A DNA stretch of 32,174 nucleotides from an uncultured Lentisphaerota bacterium (GTDB lineage: Bacteria; Verrucomicrobiota; Kiritimatiellia; CAIQIC01). Below, piece by piece: positions 1 through 7,201 of this stretch. Within the stretch, counting starts at the first letter, position 1. Every line of letters starts with the position of its first letter. Both the position numbers and the translations under genes were made by a program. Below the pieces are notes generated by a model that saw only the letters and a list, made by a program, of their open reading frames with translations, did no database searches and was not told the DNA's origin. The stretch lies in the NCBI GenBank assembly GCA_903896925.1, contig CAITZM010000092.1:1-32174 (forward strand), written 5' to 3'.

Positions 1-125
1 AGGGGAAAACTTGCCCGCCACCCGCTAGCCCTTGACGCCCTCAGCTGTTTGCAGTATCAATCCGCCACGGGTGCTACACTATTGGACCGCCACCCGCTGC
101 ACTATTCGGCCGCCGTTTACACTTT
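1..125. mobile_element. Terminal fragment of an IS21-like insertion sequence (left)
   Basis: These 125 bases are the exact reverse complement of 32031-32155, as read by eye. The element's outer end is near 121-125, and its body would continue leftwards beyond the window. Spaced copies of an AGTGYA...GGCGG motif at about 20-23 bp intervals resemble the repeated subterminal sites of IS21-family elements. No transposase gene lies inside the window, so the family call is an inference from the ends only. The fragment cuts a minus-strand integrase gene. Confidence 0.6.
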
Positions 126-215
126 GTTCGTCTGGTGGGTGCTCTGCCATTTATCCCTGCCATTGACTAGCAGGCGGAAGTGGTAGTATTTTCCGACCTT
201 AAATACTTTGGCCAT
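117..215 (-). pseudogene. 5' remnant of a tyrosine-type recombinase/integrase, cut by the IS
   Basis: The minus strand from an ATG at 215 encodes MAKVFKVGKYYHFRLLVNGR and then about 12 more residues before a TAA that lies inside the IS end (117-119). The short beta-strand pattern (V-x-K-x-G-K-Y-Y-x-F-R-x-x-V-N-G-R, then an S-T-x-x-T-N-K stretch) is the usual start of the arm-DNA-binding domain of phage-type integrases. An intact member would be about 300-400 residues, so more than 90 percent is missing. A GAGG ribosome-binding site (223-226) lies 7 nt before the ATG. A tRNA-Arg lies about 160 bp upstream. The recombinase call rests on a short N-terminal motif only. Confidence 0.6.
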
Positions 216-257
216 GATGTTGCCTCTTCAATTCGGTTGCCGGTCGTTGCGCGGTGG

Positions 258-285
258 AGCATACGCGCAGAAAACGGGTATGCAA
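258..285 (-). promoter_or_regulatory. Candidate promoter of the integrase remnant
   Basis: On the minus strand, TTGCAT (280-285) and TATGCT (258-263) are separated by 16 nt, a sigma-70-like arrangement. The start codon at 215 lies about 35 nt beyond the expected transcription start. Confidence 0.4.
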
Positions 286-367
286 CGGAAAAGTTGTAGA
301 GAATTCTGTAGTAAAATGATTTCATCGCCAGTTATTAAGGCGCAAGCATCGCGGCAAAGCGTTGTAA

Positions 368-373
368 TATAAT
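368..373 (+). promoter_or_regulatory. TATAAT -10 box in front of tRNA-Arg
   Basis: A perfect TATAAT ends 5 nt before the first base of the tRNA, so transcription could begin at the mature 5' end. No good -35 hexamer is seen 16-18 nt upstream, so this is a weak call. Confidence 0.3.
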
Positions 374-378
374 AATAT

Positions 379-455
379 GCCCCTGTAGCTCAGTTGGATA
401 GAGCATGGGATTTCTAATCCCAGGGTCGCAGGTTCGAGTCCTGCCAGGGGCGCCA
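379..455 (+). tRNA. tRNA-Arg (anticodon TCT)
   Basis: The sequence folds as a complete cloverleaf. The 7-bp acceptor stem pairs GCCCCTG (379-385) with CAGGGGC (445-451). The D arm is GCTC...GAGC, the anticodon stem is TGGGA/TCCCA around the loop TTTCTAA (411-417), and the T arm is GCAGG-TTCGAGT-CCTGC. The discriminator base is G452 and CCA is encoded at 453-455. The anticodon at 413-415 is TCT, which reads AGA/AGG arginine codons. The integrase remnant lies on its 5' side, not the 3' side where tRNA-targeting elements usually sit, so a link between the two is only suggestive. Confidence 0.97.
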
Positions 456-481
456 GATGCCGGGGAGACGGGACTTTTTTC

Positions 482-2032
482 ATGAACGCCAGACGGATCA
501 GCCTGTGGGTGGCCTTGCTGCTCGCGCTGCTCGGGGTGAGCGGCGCGCTGTGGCGCGCCCAGGTGCGGCAGCAGGTCCGCCTGACCCACGGCGACAGCCT
601 GTGGCGCGTCCGCTATGCCGTGGATTTCTATGCGGAGAAGCGCGGCGCCCGGCTGCACCTGGCCAGTCCGATGGACACGGCGCGGAGCCGCGTGTTCCGC
701 CGGGAGACGTACCACCGCGGCCTGACGCCTGCGCGGCATATGGCCGGCACGCGCAACCAGCGTGAAATCGATCTCGCGGCCGAGCGCGAGGGTGCGTTGC
801 GTGTCACGGCGCAGTTCGATATCCACGTCAGCCCGGAATCCCGCTGGCGGGTGTGGGGCGCGTCGGAGGGGCTGACGGCACAGACGAATGCCGCCAGCGG
901 CATCGTAGCCAGCACGCTGGCCCCCCTGCAAGCCCGCGCGGCGGCGAGCAATCTGGTCGCGACGTTGTTCCACTTCTGTGCCGACGATATCGCGGAAGGT
1001 GCGGTGGACGATCCCGGCGATGTCGAAACGATCCTGGCCCGAAAAGCTGCGCCGCCCGGCGGCAAGGCGCGGGCCCTGGTCGCGCTCTGCCGCGCCGCCC
1101 ACATCCCGGCGCGCATCGTGGCGGGCTTCGAGCTGGACTCGGATGACGCCGCCCGGCCCATCATCTGGACCGAAATCCTGCAGGAGAAGAAGTGGGGCGC
1201 CTACGATCCCGAGCGCGACGTTGCGGGCACACTGCCGCCCAACTTCGTCCCGGTGCGCCGCGACGCCACGGAACTGGCGTGGGGCACGTCCGTCCGCGAC
1301 ATGAAGACGACCTTCTCCATCGAGGCGCTGCCGCCGCCGCCGGGCGTGCTGGCGACCGGCCGCCGGACCGTCTGGGAAATCCTCGACCTGACGCGGCTGC
1401 CGCTGGAGACGCACCAGGTCATGGCCCTGATCCTCCTGATCCCGCTGGGCGCGCTGGTGACGGCCTTCTTCCGCACCGTCGTCGGCTTGGGCACGTTCGG
1501 CACCTTCACGCCGACGCTGCTGGCGCTGAGCTTCGTCTATGCCGACTGGCATACCGGTCTCTTCGTCTTCGCGGTCGTGATGGTGCTCGGCCTGGCCAGT
1601 CGCAGCCTGGTCGAGCGCCTCAAGCTGCTGGTGGTCCCACGGCTGAGCGTGATCCTGACGCTCGTCGTGCTGTGCATGGCCTTCTGCATCTCGCTGCTCG
1701 ACTACGCCCACCTGACGCCGACGCCGCAGGCCGTGCTGCTGCCGATGGTGATCCTGACGATGACGATCGAGCGCTACTTCATCAACATGGAGGAGGACGG
1801 CATGCGCATCGCGTTCCAGCGCTTCCTGCTGACGCTGCTCGTCGCCTGCTGCTGCTATCTCGTCCTGCGCTGGAACACCGTCGGGCATTTCCTGCTGGCC
1901 TATCCCGAGATCCATCTCGTCACCATTGCCGTGCTGATTCTGATCGGCCGCTACACCGGCTACCGCCTCACCGAACTCTGGCGCTTCCGCGACCTGACGG
2001 TGCCGGCGGAGCAACGCGCGGGGCCACCATGA
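482..2032 (+). CDS. Inactive-transglutaminase fused to 7TM membrane protein (UUP1-like)
   Basis: A 516-residue inner-membrane protein. Residues about 7-25 form an N-terminal membrane anchor. Residues about 40-290 are a soluble, probably periplasmic, domain with a transglutaminase-like segment (KARALVALCRAAHIPARIVAGF) that seems to lack the full Cys-His-Asp triad. From about residue 310 a multi-helix membrane region follows (HQVMALILLIPLGALVTAFF onwards). This arrangement matches the 'inactive transglutaminase plus 7TM' family, which is known to sit beside an ATP-grasp ligase-like gene, exactly as here: the stop overlaps the next start (ATGA, 2029-2032). Biochemical function is not established for the family, and a role in modifying a peptide or cell-surface substrate is inference. 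The start is the ATG at 482, with GGGGAG at 462-467, a somewhat long spacing. tRNA-Arg is immediately upstream. The zinc protease often found in this locus is not present upstream. Confidence 0.85.
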   Translation: MNARRISLWVALLLALLGVSGALWRAQVRQQVRLTHGDSLWRVRYAVDFYAEKRGARLHLASPMDTARSRVFRRETYHRGLTPARHMAGTRNQREIDLAAEREGALRVTAQFDIHVSPESRWRVWGASEGLTAQTNAASGIVASTLAPLQARAAASNLVATLFHFCADDIAEGAVDDPGDVETILARKAAPPGGKARALVALCRAAHIPARIVAGFELDSDDAARPIIWTEILQEKKWGAYDPERDVAGTLPPNFVPVRRDATELAWGTSVRDMKTTFSIEALPPPPGVLATGRRTVWEILDLTRLPLETHQVMALILLIPLGALVTAFFRTVVGLGTFGTFTPTLLALSFVYADWHTGLFVFAVVMVLGLASRSLVERLKLLVVPRLSVILTLVVLCMAFCISLLDYAHLTPTPQAVLLPMVILTMTIERYFINMEEDGMRIAFQRFLLTLLVACCCYLVLRWNTVGHFLLAYPEIHLVTIAVLILIGRYTGYRLTELWRFRDLTVPAEQRAGPP

Positions 2033-2973
2033 AGCGCGGCTGGGCGTGGCCCGGCGAACTGCGGCGCGCCGGCGTGCTCGGCATCAACCGCCGCAACCTC
2101 GACCTGGTGCTGCCGTACAATCCGCGCGCCAATTTCCCGGGCGTGGACGACAAGCTGCAAACCAAGCGGTTCTGCGAGCAGCGCGGGATCAGCGTCCCGC
2201 GCACCCTCGCCGTCATCGCGCGGCAGGGCGACATCCAGCGCTTCGCCTCGCTCGTCACGGCGCACGACGAGTTCGTCATCAAGCCCGCCTCCGGCTGCGA
2301 GGGGCGCGGCATCATCGTCATCGCCGGCCGGCGCGGCGCGCACTGGCTCAGCTCCAGCGGCGAGGAGTGGAGCCTGGATGAGCTCCGCTATCACCTCTCC
2401 GCGATCCTCTCCGGCCTCTACTCGCTCGGCGGCCAGGACGACCATGCGATCGTCGAGCAGCGCATCGTCCGGCACCCGATCTTCGCCGACCTCGCGGTCG
2501 GCGGCACGCCGGACATCCGCATCATCCTCTACCGCGGCGTGCCCATGATGGCGATGGTGCGGCTGCCCACGCGCCAGAGCCGCGGCCGCGCGAACCTGCA
2601 CCAGGGCGCCGTCGCCGCCGCCATCCACCTCGTGACCGGCGAAACCTTTGGCGGCGTCCACCTCGGCCGCGCCATCGCCGCGCATCCCGACACCGGCGCG
2701 CAGCTCGCCGGCCGCCGCATGCCCTCCTGGGAGATCATCCTCGCGTCCGCCACGCGGCTCGCCGAAGTGCTGGGCCTCGGCTACGTGGGGGTGGACTTCG
2801 TCCTCGACGCCTCCGGCCTGCCGGTGGTGCTCGAAGCCAACGCCCGGCCGGGCCTGGCGATCCAGGTCGCCCACGGCTTCGGCCTCGCCAAGCGCATCGA
2901 GTGGATTGACCGGCACGTCGCGGACGCCATGCCGCGCGCCGAACTCCTCGCGCAACTTGCCGCGCTGGGGTGA
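2029..2973 (+). CDS. ATP-grasp protein, alpha-L-glutamate ligase-like
   Basis: A 314-residue cytoplasmic ATP-grasp enzyme of the glutamate-ligase-like (RimK-related) type. Visible elements are an N-terminal substrate region with NPRANFPGVDDK, the nucleotide-binding lysine K85 in FVIKPASGCEGRG, a central RIILYRGVPMMAMVRLPT strand pair, and the C-terminal metal-binding signature VLEANARPG with E269 and N271. Such enzymes join an amine to a carboxylate through an acyl phosphate; the substrate here is unknown. The ATG overlaps the stop of the membrane-protein gene by 4 nt, indicating translational coupling, and the two families are known partners. A longer in-frame reading to the left exists but would run through the membrane gene in another frame, so the ATGA start is preferred. 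Confidence 0.88.
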   Translation: MKRGWAWPGELRRAGVLGINRRNLDLVLPYNPRANFPGVDDKLQTKRFCEQRGISVPRTLAVIARQGDIQRFASLVTAHDEFVIKPASGCEGRGIIVIAGRRGAHWLSSSGEEWSLDELRYHLSAILSGLYSLGGQDDHAIVEQRIVRHPIFADLAVGGTPDIRIILYRGVPMMAMVRLPTRQSRGRANLHQGAVAAAIHLVTGETFGGVHLGRAIAAHPDTGAQLAGRRMPSWEIILASATRLAEVLGLGYVGVDFVLDASGLPVVLEANARPGLAIQVAHGFGLAKRIEWIDRHVADAMPRAELLAQLAALG

Positions 2974-3012
2974 CGCCCAAACGCTGGGCCCGTCCCGGGT
3001 TTAGACAGGAAT

Positions 3013-3055
3013 TAACGCCAAGGCGCAAAGTTAAAACGGTAGACGCAAAGACGGA
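3013..3055. repeat. Degenerate GCGCAAAG/ACGCAAAG repeat
   Basis: Intergenic stretch with 'TTAACGCCAAGGCGCAAAG' followed by 'AGACGCAAAGACGG', two loose copies of a (G/A)CGCAAAG motif. Similar short runs occur between genes in many bacterial genomes. Only two degenerate units are present, so this may be chance. Confidence 0.3.
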
Positions 3056-3205
3056 CAGGCTTCGAAAAATGATCGTGTGCTTGAACCCGCCAGCTGCCGT
3101 GCCTGTCTTGCGCCCAACGTTGCGCGGCGGCAGAGCCGGCGCAGTTACCTCTGGACTTGAAGCGGGTAAAGTAGACGGCATCGTGGCACAGGAGTAATCA
3201 AGCTT

Positions 3206-3841
3206 ATGCGTGCGGGTTTAAAACTGCTGGAGGAAACCATCGGCACTGGCGCCGAGGTGGTGCGAGGCAAAACAGCCGTCGTCAACCTGCAACTTTTCCT
3301 CCCGAGCGGTGCGGAACTGGTGAGCCTCTGCCCGCCAGGTCAAAAAACACATATCAACCTTGCGAAGCGTGAGGTCATCGCGGGCATCCGCTACGGGCTG
3401 GAGGGGATGCGTGTCGGCGGCCGGCGCCGTTTCATCATCAGTCCGCACCTGGCGTATGGACCCGGCGGCCTGCTGGACAAAGTCCCGCCGGATACATCCT
3501 TGCGCTGTGATGTTGAAGTTTTGGAGGTCCGCGACAGCCCCAACCCGGCCCCCGAAGATTATCCTCCCGGCAAGCAATTGATCATCATGCACTATGGTGA
3601 ACTGGTGCGAGCCGTTCCCAAGTGGCATTTCGGGCTCACAGAGGATGGCGGTTGCGGAGGAGACCTGACGATTCCCCTCCCCGGGCTGAAATGGCGCCAT
3701 GCGCTGCCAAAGCGGTTTAATAAAAAATTGGATCCAGCCCAGGCGGCAGCCTTGTTTCAATTTGTCCTGGAGTTCCCGCACAAACACCCGCAGGAATGCC
3801 TGGCGGAGGCGTTCAATCAAGGCGGTGATTCAGCCCTGTAA
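3206..3841 (+). CDS. FKBP-type peptidyl-prolyl cis-trans isomerase
   Basis: A 211-residue protein with an FKBP fold in its first half. The pattern VVRGKTAVVNLQLFLPSG, then VIAGIRYGLEGMRVGGRRRF (about 58-77), then IISPHLAYG...PPDTSLRCDVEVLEV (about 78-110) is the standard FKBP core, covering most of the ligand pocket and the closing beta strand. It would catalyse proline isomerisation during protein folding. No signal peptide is seen, so it is probably cytoplasmic. The C-terminal 100 residues (from about GKQLIIMHYGELV) are an extra domain I do not recognise. The start is the ATG at 3206, with AGGAG at 3190-3194. The base composition is visibly less GC-rich than in flanking genes. The same frame stays open for a further 63 codons beyond the TAA (see 3842-4033). 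Confidence 0.8.
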   Translation: MRAGLKLLEETIGTGAEVVRGKTAVVNLQLFLPSGAELVSLCPPGQKTHINLAKREVIAGIRYGLEGMRVGGRRRFIISPHLAYGPGGLLDKVPPDTSLRCDVEVLEVRDSPNPAPEDYPPGKQLIIMHYGELVRAVPKWHFGLTEDGGCGGDLTIPLPGLKWRHALPKRFNKKLDPAQAAALFQFVLEFPHKHPQECLAEAFNQGGDSAL

Positions 3842-4033
3842 GTTGACGAGCAAAAGAAGACACTGTGCCTGACCGTATCCGTTTATGAGCGGGGTAAAGC
3901 TCTGTGCACTTACTATGTTCCCGAGACCAGCGACACCTGGCGCACCTCTGAACTGCAGACGCTGATCAACGATCTCATGACGCCCCTGCTTGCGGCTCAA
4001 ACGCAGCGTGCCAAGCAAGTAAAACAGGACTAG
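3842..4033 (+). other. Open in-frame extension beyond the FKBP stop codon
   Basis: Directly after the FKBP TAA the same frame continues open for 63 codons to a TAG at 4031-4033. It encodes VDEQKKTLCLTVSVYERG and ends in a charged helix-like tail (LLAAQTQRAKQVKQD). The composition looks protein-like, but there is no ATG, GTG or TTG near its beginning. It may be the former C-terminus of the FKBP gene cut off by a stop mutation, a readthrough extension, a sequencing error or chance. Confidence 0.35.
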
Positions 4034-4210
4034 ACGGCGGCACACGGGTCTGCGGCCATGGCCTGGCGGTTACACCCTGCAGGGCGGTGAGGACACCGCC
4101 CCTCCCAGCTAGTCAGACAACCTTGAGGCCATGATTCTCGTTTGGCGCCTAGCATGGGGTGGGCACTCACTCCATGCGGAGTCAAGCCGGTCCCCATTTT
4201 GGGCGCATCA

Positions 4211-4287
4211 TCCAAGGCTTGGAAACGGCCGCGTGAATTTTTCCAAGCCTTGGACAGACCACCGCTGCCCGCTTCCAACCCTTGGAA
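4211..4287. repeat. Cluster of TTCCAA/TTGGAA palindromes
   Basis: TCCAAGGCTTGGAAA (4211-4225) and its exact reverse complement (4240-4254) form a 15-bp stem with a 14-nt loop. Each arm is itself a near-palindrome. A third element, TTCCAA-CCC-TTGGAA, lies at 4273-4287. The cluster sits just past the 3' end of minus-strand ppnP, where a strong hairpin could end transcription. The remaining bases between 4034 and 4210 show no convincing gene. Similar TTCCAAnnnTTGGAA units are, to my knowledge, dispersed repeats in Verrucomicrobiota-like genomes. Confidence 0.65.
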
Positions 4288-4299
4288 CCGTGGCGCGGG

Positions 4300-4626
4300 T
4301 CACTCGAACGAGCAGATGTACTCGGCGACGCCGGCGGCGACGGCGATCTCGAAGTAGCTCTTGCCGGGAACATGGAAAGCGGTGCCGGCGGCGACGTCGC
4401 GCCACGCGGTCTCGCCGGCGAGCTTGATGCGGCAGGCGCCGGCGATCATCTCCATCTTCTCGGGCGCGCCGGTGTTGAACTTGAACTCGCCGGGATAGAT
4501 CAGGCCGAGCGTCTTGCGGCTGCCGTCGGCGAACTGGATCGTGTGGCTGACGACCTTGCCGTCGAAGTAGATGTTGGCCTTGCAGACGGCCGTGACGTTG
4601 TCGAATTTTTCGGGCAGTGTGCTCAT
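4300..4626 (-). CDS. ppnP: Pyrimidine/purine nucleoside phosphorylase
   Basis: A 108-residue single-domain cupin of the PpnP (YaiE, DUF1255) family, which splits nucleosides with phosphate into a free base and ribose 1-phosphate. Family hallmarks are ANIYFDGKVVSHTIQFADGS near the N-terminus, the LGLIYPGEFKFNT strand followed by PEKMEMIAG, and FHVPGKSYFEIAV near the C-terminus. The E. coli protein is about 94 residues, so the size fits. The chosen ATG at 4626 follows AAAGGA, and a longer start at 4680 would overlap the promoter. It is transcribed divergently from the oxidoreductase gene, and the palindrome cluster lies just beyond its stop. Confidence 0.9.
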   Translation of the reverse strand: MSTLPEKFDNVTAVCKANIYFDGKVVSHTIQFADGSRKTLGLIYPGEFKFNTGAPEKMEMIAGACRIKLAGETAWRDVAAGTAFHVPGKSYFEIAVAAGVAEYICSFE

Positions 4627-4651
4627 GTTGATTCCTTTAACGTGAGGCGTT

Positions 4652-4680
4652 ATGAAGCCGTGACCCGGGCGGAAAGTCAA
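4652..4680 (-). promoter_or_regulatory. Promoter of ppnP
   Basis: On the minus strand, TTGACT (4675-4680) is followed after 17 nt by CTTCAT (4652-4657), or by TTCATA after 18 nt. The -35 box and its CTTGACTTT context match the promoter family found elsewhere in the window. The start codon lies about 20 nt beyond the expected transcript start. Confidence 0.5.
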
Positions 4681-4705
4681 GTCCCACCGCGGGCCGCTTC
4701 TGCGC

Positions 4706-4734
4706 TTGAACTCGGCGCCCTGCCGCGCAAAAAT
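4706..4734 (+). promoter_or_regulatory. Promoter of the Gfo/Idh/MocA gene
   Basis: TTGAAC (4706-4711), a 17-nt spacer and AAAAAT (4729-4734), followed by GCCCCGTG. It matches the window's recurring promoter (TTGACT, then AAAAAT, then CGCGCGTG), and lies about 40 nt before the start codon at 4775. Confidence 0.55.
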
Positions 4735-4774
4735 GCCCCGTGATGAAACGCACCTTCATGTACAGGAGATTGCC

Positions 4775-6193
4775 ATGAGCACCCGTCCCCGTCCACAGGA
4801 AACCGCCATGCCCGCAGCCTATTCACGCCGCCAGTTCCTCAGCACGGCGCTGGCGACCTGGGCCACCGTGCAGATCGTCCCCGGCCGCGTGCTGGGCGCG
4901 GAGGGCCAGACCCCGCCCGGCAGCCAGCTCAACCTGGCCGGCGTCGGCGTCGGCGGCGTGGCGTTTGGCCAGCTCGCGTCGTGCGAGAAGGCCGGCTTCA
5001 ACATCACGGCCCTGTGCGATGTGGACGATGCGTATGCGAAGAAGGCCTTCGACAAATGGCCGCAGGCCCGGCGCTACCGCGACTTCCGCGAGATGCTCCA
5101 GGCGGAGGGCAACCGGATCGACGCGGTCCATGTGGGCACGCCCGACCACACGCACGCGCTCGTCACCGTCGCCGCGCTGCGCCGCAAGAAGCATGTCTGC
5201 TGCGTCAAGCCGCTGACGCGCACCATCGGCGACAGCCGCCTCGTGCTGGCGGCCGCGCGCCAGGCGGGTGTCGCGACCCAGGTGACCGCGCAGCCCAACA
5301 CGAGCGAGGTCGCCTGCCGCACGTGCGAGCTGATCTGGGCCGGCGCGATCGGCGCCGTGCGCGAGGTCCATGTCTGGTCCAACCGCCCGCTCTGGCCGCA
5401 GGGTATGCAGCGCCCGCCCGGCGCCGATCCGATACCGGCCGGCTTCGACTGGAAGCTGTGGCTCGGCCCCGCGCCGGACCGGCCGTTCAAGGACCAGTGG
5501 CCCGCCGGGCACTACGCCCTGGAGCAGCTGAAAGGGACGAGCCAGAAGGAGCCCCGCCACAAGTCGGTCTATCACCCGTGGAATTTCCGCGGCTGGTGGG
5601 ACTTCGGCACCGGCGCGCTCGGCGACATGGGCTGCCATTATTTCAACACGCCGTTCCGCGCGCTCAAGCTCGCGCACCCCAGCCGCATCCAAGCCAGCTC
5701 GACCAAGCTGCTGGCCGAGACCGCGCCGCTGGCCTCCATCGTCACCTACGATTTCCCCGAGCGCGCCGACCAGCCGCCCGTCCGGATGATCTGGTATGAC
5801 GGCGGCCTGAAGCCGCCCGCGCTGGCCGAGTTCGAGGGGCAGCCGCTGCCCGAGGGCGGCGCGCTCTATATCGGCGACGAGGGCAAGATGCTCGGCGCGA
5901 CCGTGCTGCCCGCGGCGCGTGCCGCGAAATTCGCGGACCTGCCGAAGACGCTGCCGCGCCGTGGCGATACGTGGGCGGAATGGTATGCGGCCTGCCGGGG
6001 CGGCGAGGCCGCCGGCTGCCACTTCGACTGGGCGGGACCGCTGACCGAAACCGTCCTGCTCGGCAACATCGCCATCCGCACGGGCCAGCGTCTCGACTGG
6101 GATGCGGCGCAGATGAAATTCACCAACAGCGCGGCCGCGAACGCGCTCGTGGTGGAGCCCTACCAAAACGGCTGGTCGCTGGATACGGTCTGA
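4775..6193 (+). CDS. Tat-exported Gfo/Idh/MocA-family oxidoreductase
   Basis: A 472-residue NAD(P)-dependent oxidoreductase of the Gfo/Idh/MocA class, which acts on sugars and related polyols. Residues 17-22 (SRRQFL) followed by a hydrophobic stretch and an alanine-rich end form a twin-arginine signal, so it is exported folded with its cofactor. The Rossmann motif GVGVGGVAFG (about 55) is followed by DAVHVGTPDHTHA and then CVKPLTR, where the usual glutamate before KP is valine. The catalytic-type region GDMGCHYFNTPF lies further on. The ATG at 4775 is preceded by AGGAG (4764-4768); an internal ATG at 4808 with AGGA is an alternative. The neighbouring ThuA-like gene is convergent, and in related genomes such oxidoreductases often accompany ThuA proteins. 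The substrate is unknown. Confidence 0.9.
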   Translation: MSTRPRPQETAMPAAYSRRQFLSTALATWATVQIVPGRVLGAEGQTPPGSQLNLAGVGVGGVAFGQLASCEKAGFNITALCDVDDAYAKKAFDKWPQARRYRDFREMLQAEGNRIDAVHVGTPDHTHALVTVAALRRKKHVCCVKPLTRTIGDSRLVLAAARQAGVATQVTAQPNTSEVACRTCELIWAGAIGAVREVHVWSNRPLWPQGMQRPPGADPIPAGFDWKLWLGPAPDRPFKDQWPAGHYALEQLKGTSQKEPRHKSVYHPWNFRGWWDFGTGALGDMGCHYFNTPFRALKLAHPSRIQASSTKLLAETAPLASIVTYDFPERADQPPVRMIWYDGGLKPPALAEFEGQPLPEGGALYIGDEGKMLGATVLPAARAAKFADLPKTLPRRGDTWAEWYAACRGGEAAGCHFDWAGPLTETVLLGNIAIRTGQRLDWDAAQMKFTNSAAANALVVEPYQNGWSLDTV

Positions 6194-6205
6194 GCCGGAC
6201 AGCAA

Positions 6206-6231
6206 ACAGGGCGCCGGTCAAGGCGCCCTGT
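6206..6231. terminator. Bidirectional hairpin between convergent genes
   Basis: ACAGGGCGCC and GGCGCCCTGT form a perfect 10-bp stem around GGTCAA, 12 nt past the oxidoreductase stop. A second perfect palindrome, ACGGGGCCGCGGCCCCGT, lies at 6243-6260. Together they separate two convergent genes. The T tracts are weak in both directions, so the mechanism is inferred. Confidence 0.6.
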
Positions 6232-6272
6232 CGGCCGGTTGCACGGGGCCGCGGCCCCGTTGGACAAACCGG

Positions 6273-7172
6273 TTATTTTTTCTTGTCGGTCTTCTTGTCG
6301 CCCTTCGGGGCGGGCGGCGGGGCGACCGGCACGGTCCAGGCCCCGGGGGTGACCGTGGCGATGTTGGGCGTCGTGTCGCCGGGAGCGTCGCCGCAGGCGA
6401 ACCGGATGGCACCGAGCAGCAGGTTCTGGAAGAGCGGGTTGGTCCAGACGTCCTCGCGGTGGCCCATCGAGGTGTAGAAGACGCGGCCTTTGCCGTACGC
6501 CTTCGCCCAAGTCGCCGGATACGCCGGCCGCTGATACATCCAGCCGTCCATGCCGGTCGTGCCCTGGGTCAGCAGCACGTGCAGGTCCTTGGCGATGTTC
6601 TTCAGCGAGTACCACTCCTCGAGCATTTCATACCCGTCCTTGCAGCCGCTGCAGCCGGGGAAGCTCGCGTCGGCGCAGCCGATCTTCGAATTCTGCTGCT
6701 TGCCGTGGGAGAGGAATTCGGCGCCGACCATGTCGATGTACGGGTCGATCTGCTGGCCGCGCGAGTGGAACGTGTCGGTCGCGCAGTGGCTGCCGATGAA
6801 GCCCTTGCCGCTCTTGACGTAGTTCATGAGCGTCTCCTTGCCGTCCTTCGGCATCGGAGGCGTGCGGTCGGTGCCGGTGGTGGTCAGGTCGCCGGTGGTG
6901 TAGAACAGGACCGCGTCGAACTTCGCGAGTCCTTCCGGCGTGAAGACGCTGCCGTCCTTCGTGCAGGTGAACTCGATGTTGTTTTTCGCACCGAATTCCT
7001 TCAGGACCTTGTCGGCAAAACTCGGCTGGCCGTCCTTGACCTTGATGACCGAGTGCTCGAAGCCGGCCGATTTCGAGAAGAACAGGATGTGCCGTTTCGG
7101 GGCGGCGTTATCGGCGGCAAAGGCGCCGGTGGTCAGGGCGAGGGCGGCGATGAGCTGGAGACTGCGTTTCAT
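6273..7172 (-). CDS. Secreted ThuA-like domain protein (first copy)
   Basis: A 299-residue protein with a signal peptide (about 1-19, ending AFA before AD) and a ThuA-like domain, a glutamine-amidotransferase-like fold linked to trehalose and related sugar use. Typical segments are HILFFSKSAGFEHSVI (about 28-43), the FDAVLFYTTGDL strand, GFIGSHCATDTFHS (about 125-138) and the C-terminal GRVFYTSMGHREDVW. A cysteine-rich insert (CADASFPGCSGC) might bind a metal or form disulfides. The C-terminus is a proline- and lysine-rich tail. It is convergent with the Gfo/Idh/MocA gene and divergent from the GH42-like hydrolase. The enzymatic role of ThuA domains in this phylum is not settled. Confidence 0.85.
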   Translation of the reverse strand: MKRSLQLIAALALTTGAFAADNAAPKRHILFFSKSAGFEHSVIKVKDGQPSFADKVLKEFGAKNNIEFTCTKDGSVFTPEGLAKFDAVLFYTTGDLTTTGTDRTPPMPKDGKETLMNYVKSGKGFIGSHCATDTFHSRGQQIDPYIDMVGAEFLSHGKQQNSKIGCADASFPGCSGCKDGYEMLEEWYSLKNIAKDLHVLLTQGTTGMDGWMYQRPAYPATWAKAYGKGRVFYTSMGHREDVWTNPLFQNLLLGAIRFACGDAPGDTTPNIATVTPGAWTVPVAPPPAPKGDKKTDKKK

Positions 7173-7201
7173 ATCTGATGGTTTCCTTTCGGGTCGCGCG
7201 T

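Noticed and set aside
335..2014. Long minus-strand open frame of 559 codons
   Set aside because: It runs antisense to the tRNA and the 7TM gene. Its C-terminal GRTRTCDPGIRNPM-type peptide is the well-known false translation of the strand opposite a tRNA-Arg. Its composition is that of a high-GC shadow frame.
3830..4045. 71-codon minus-strand frame behind the FKBP gene
   Set aside because: It lies opposite the better-looking plus-strand extension, has no ribosome-binding site and shows no motif.
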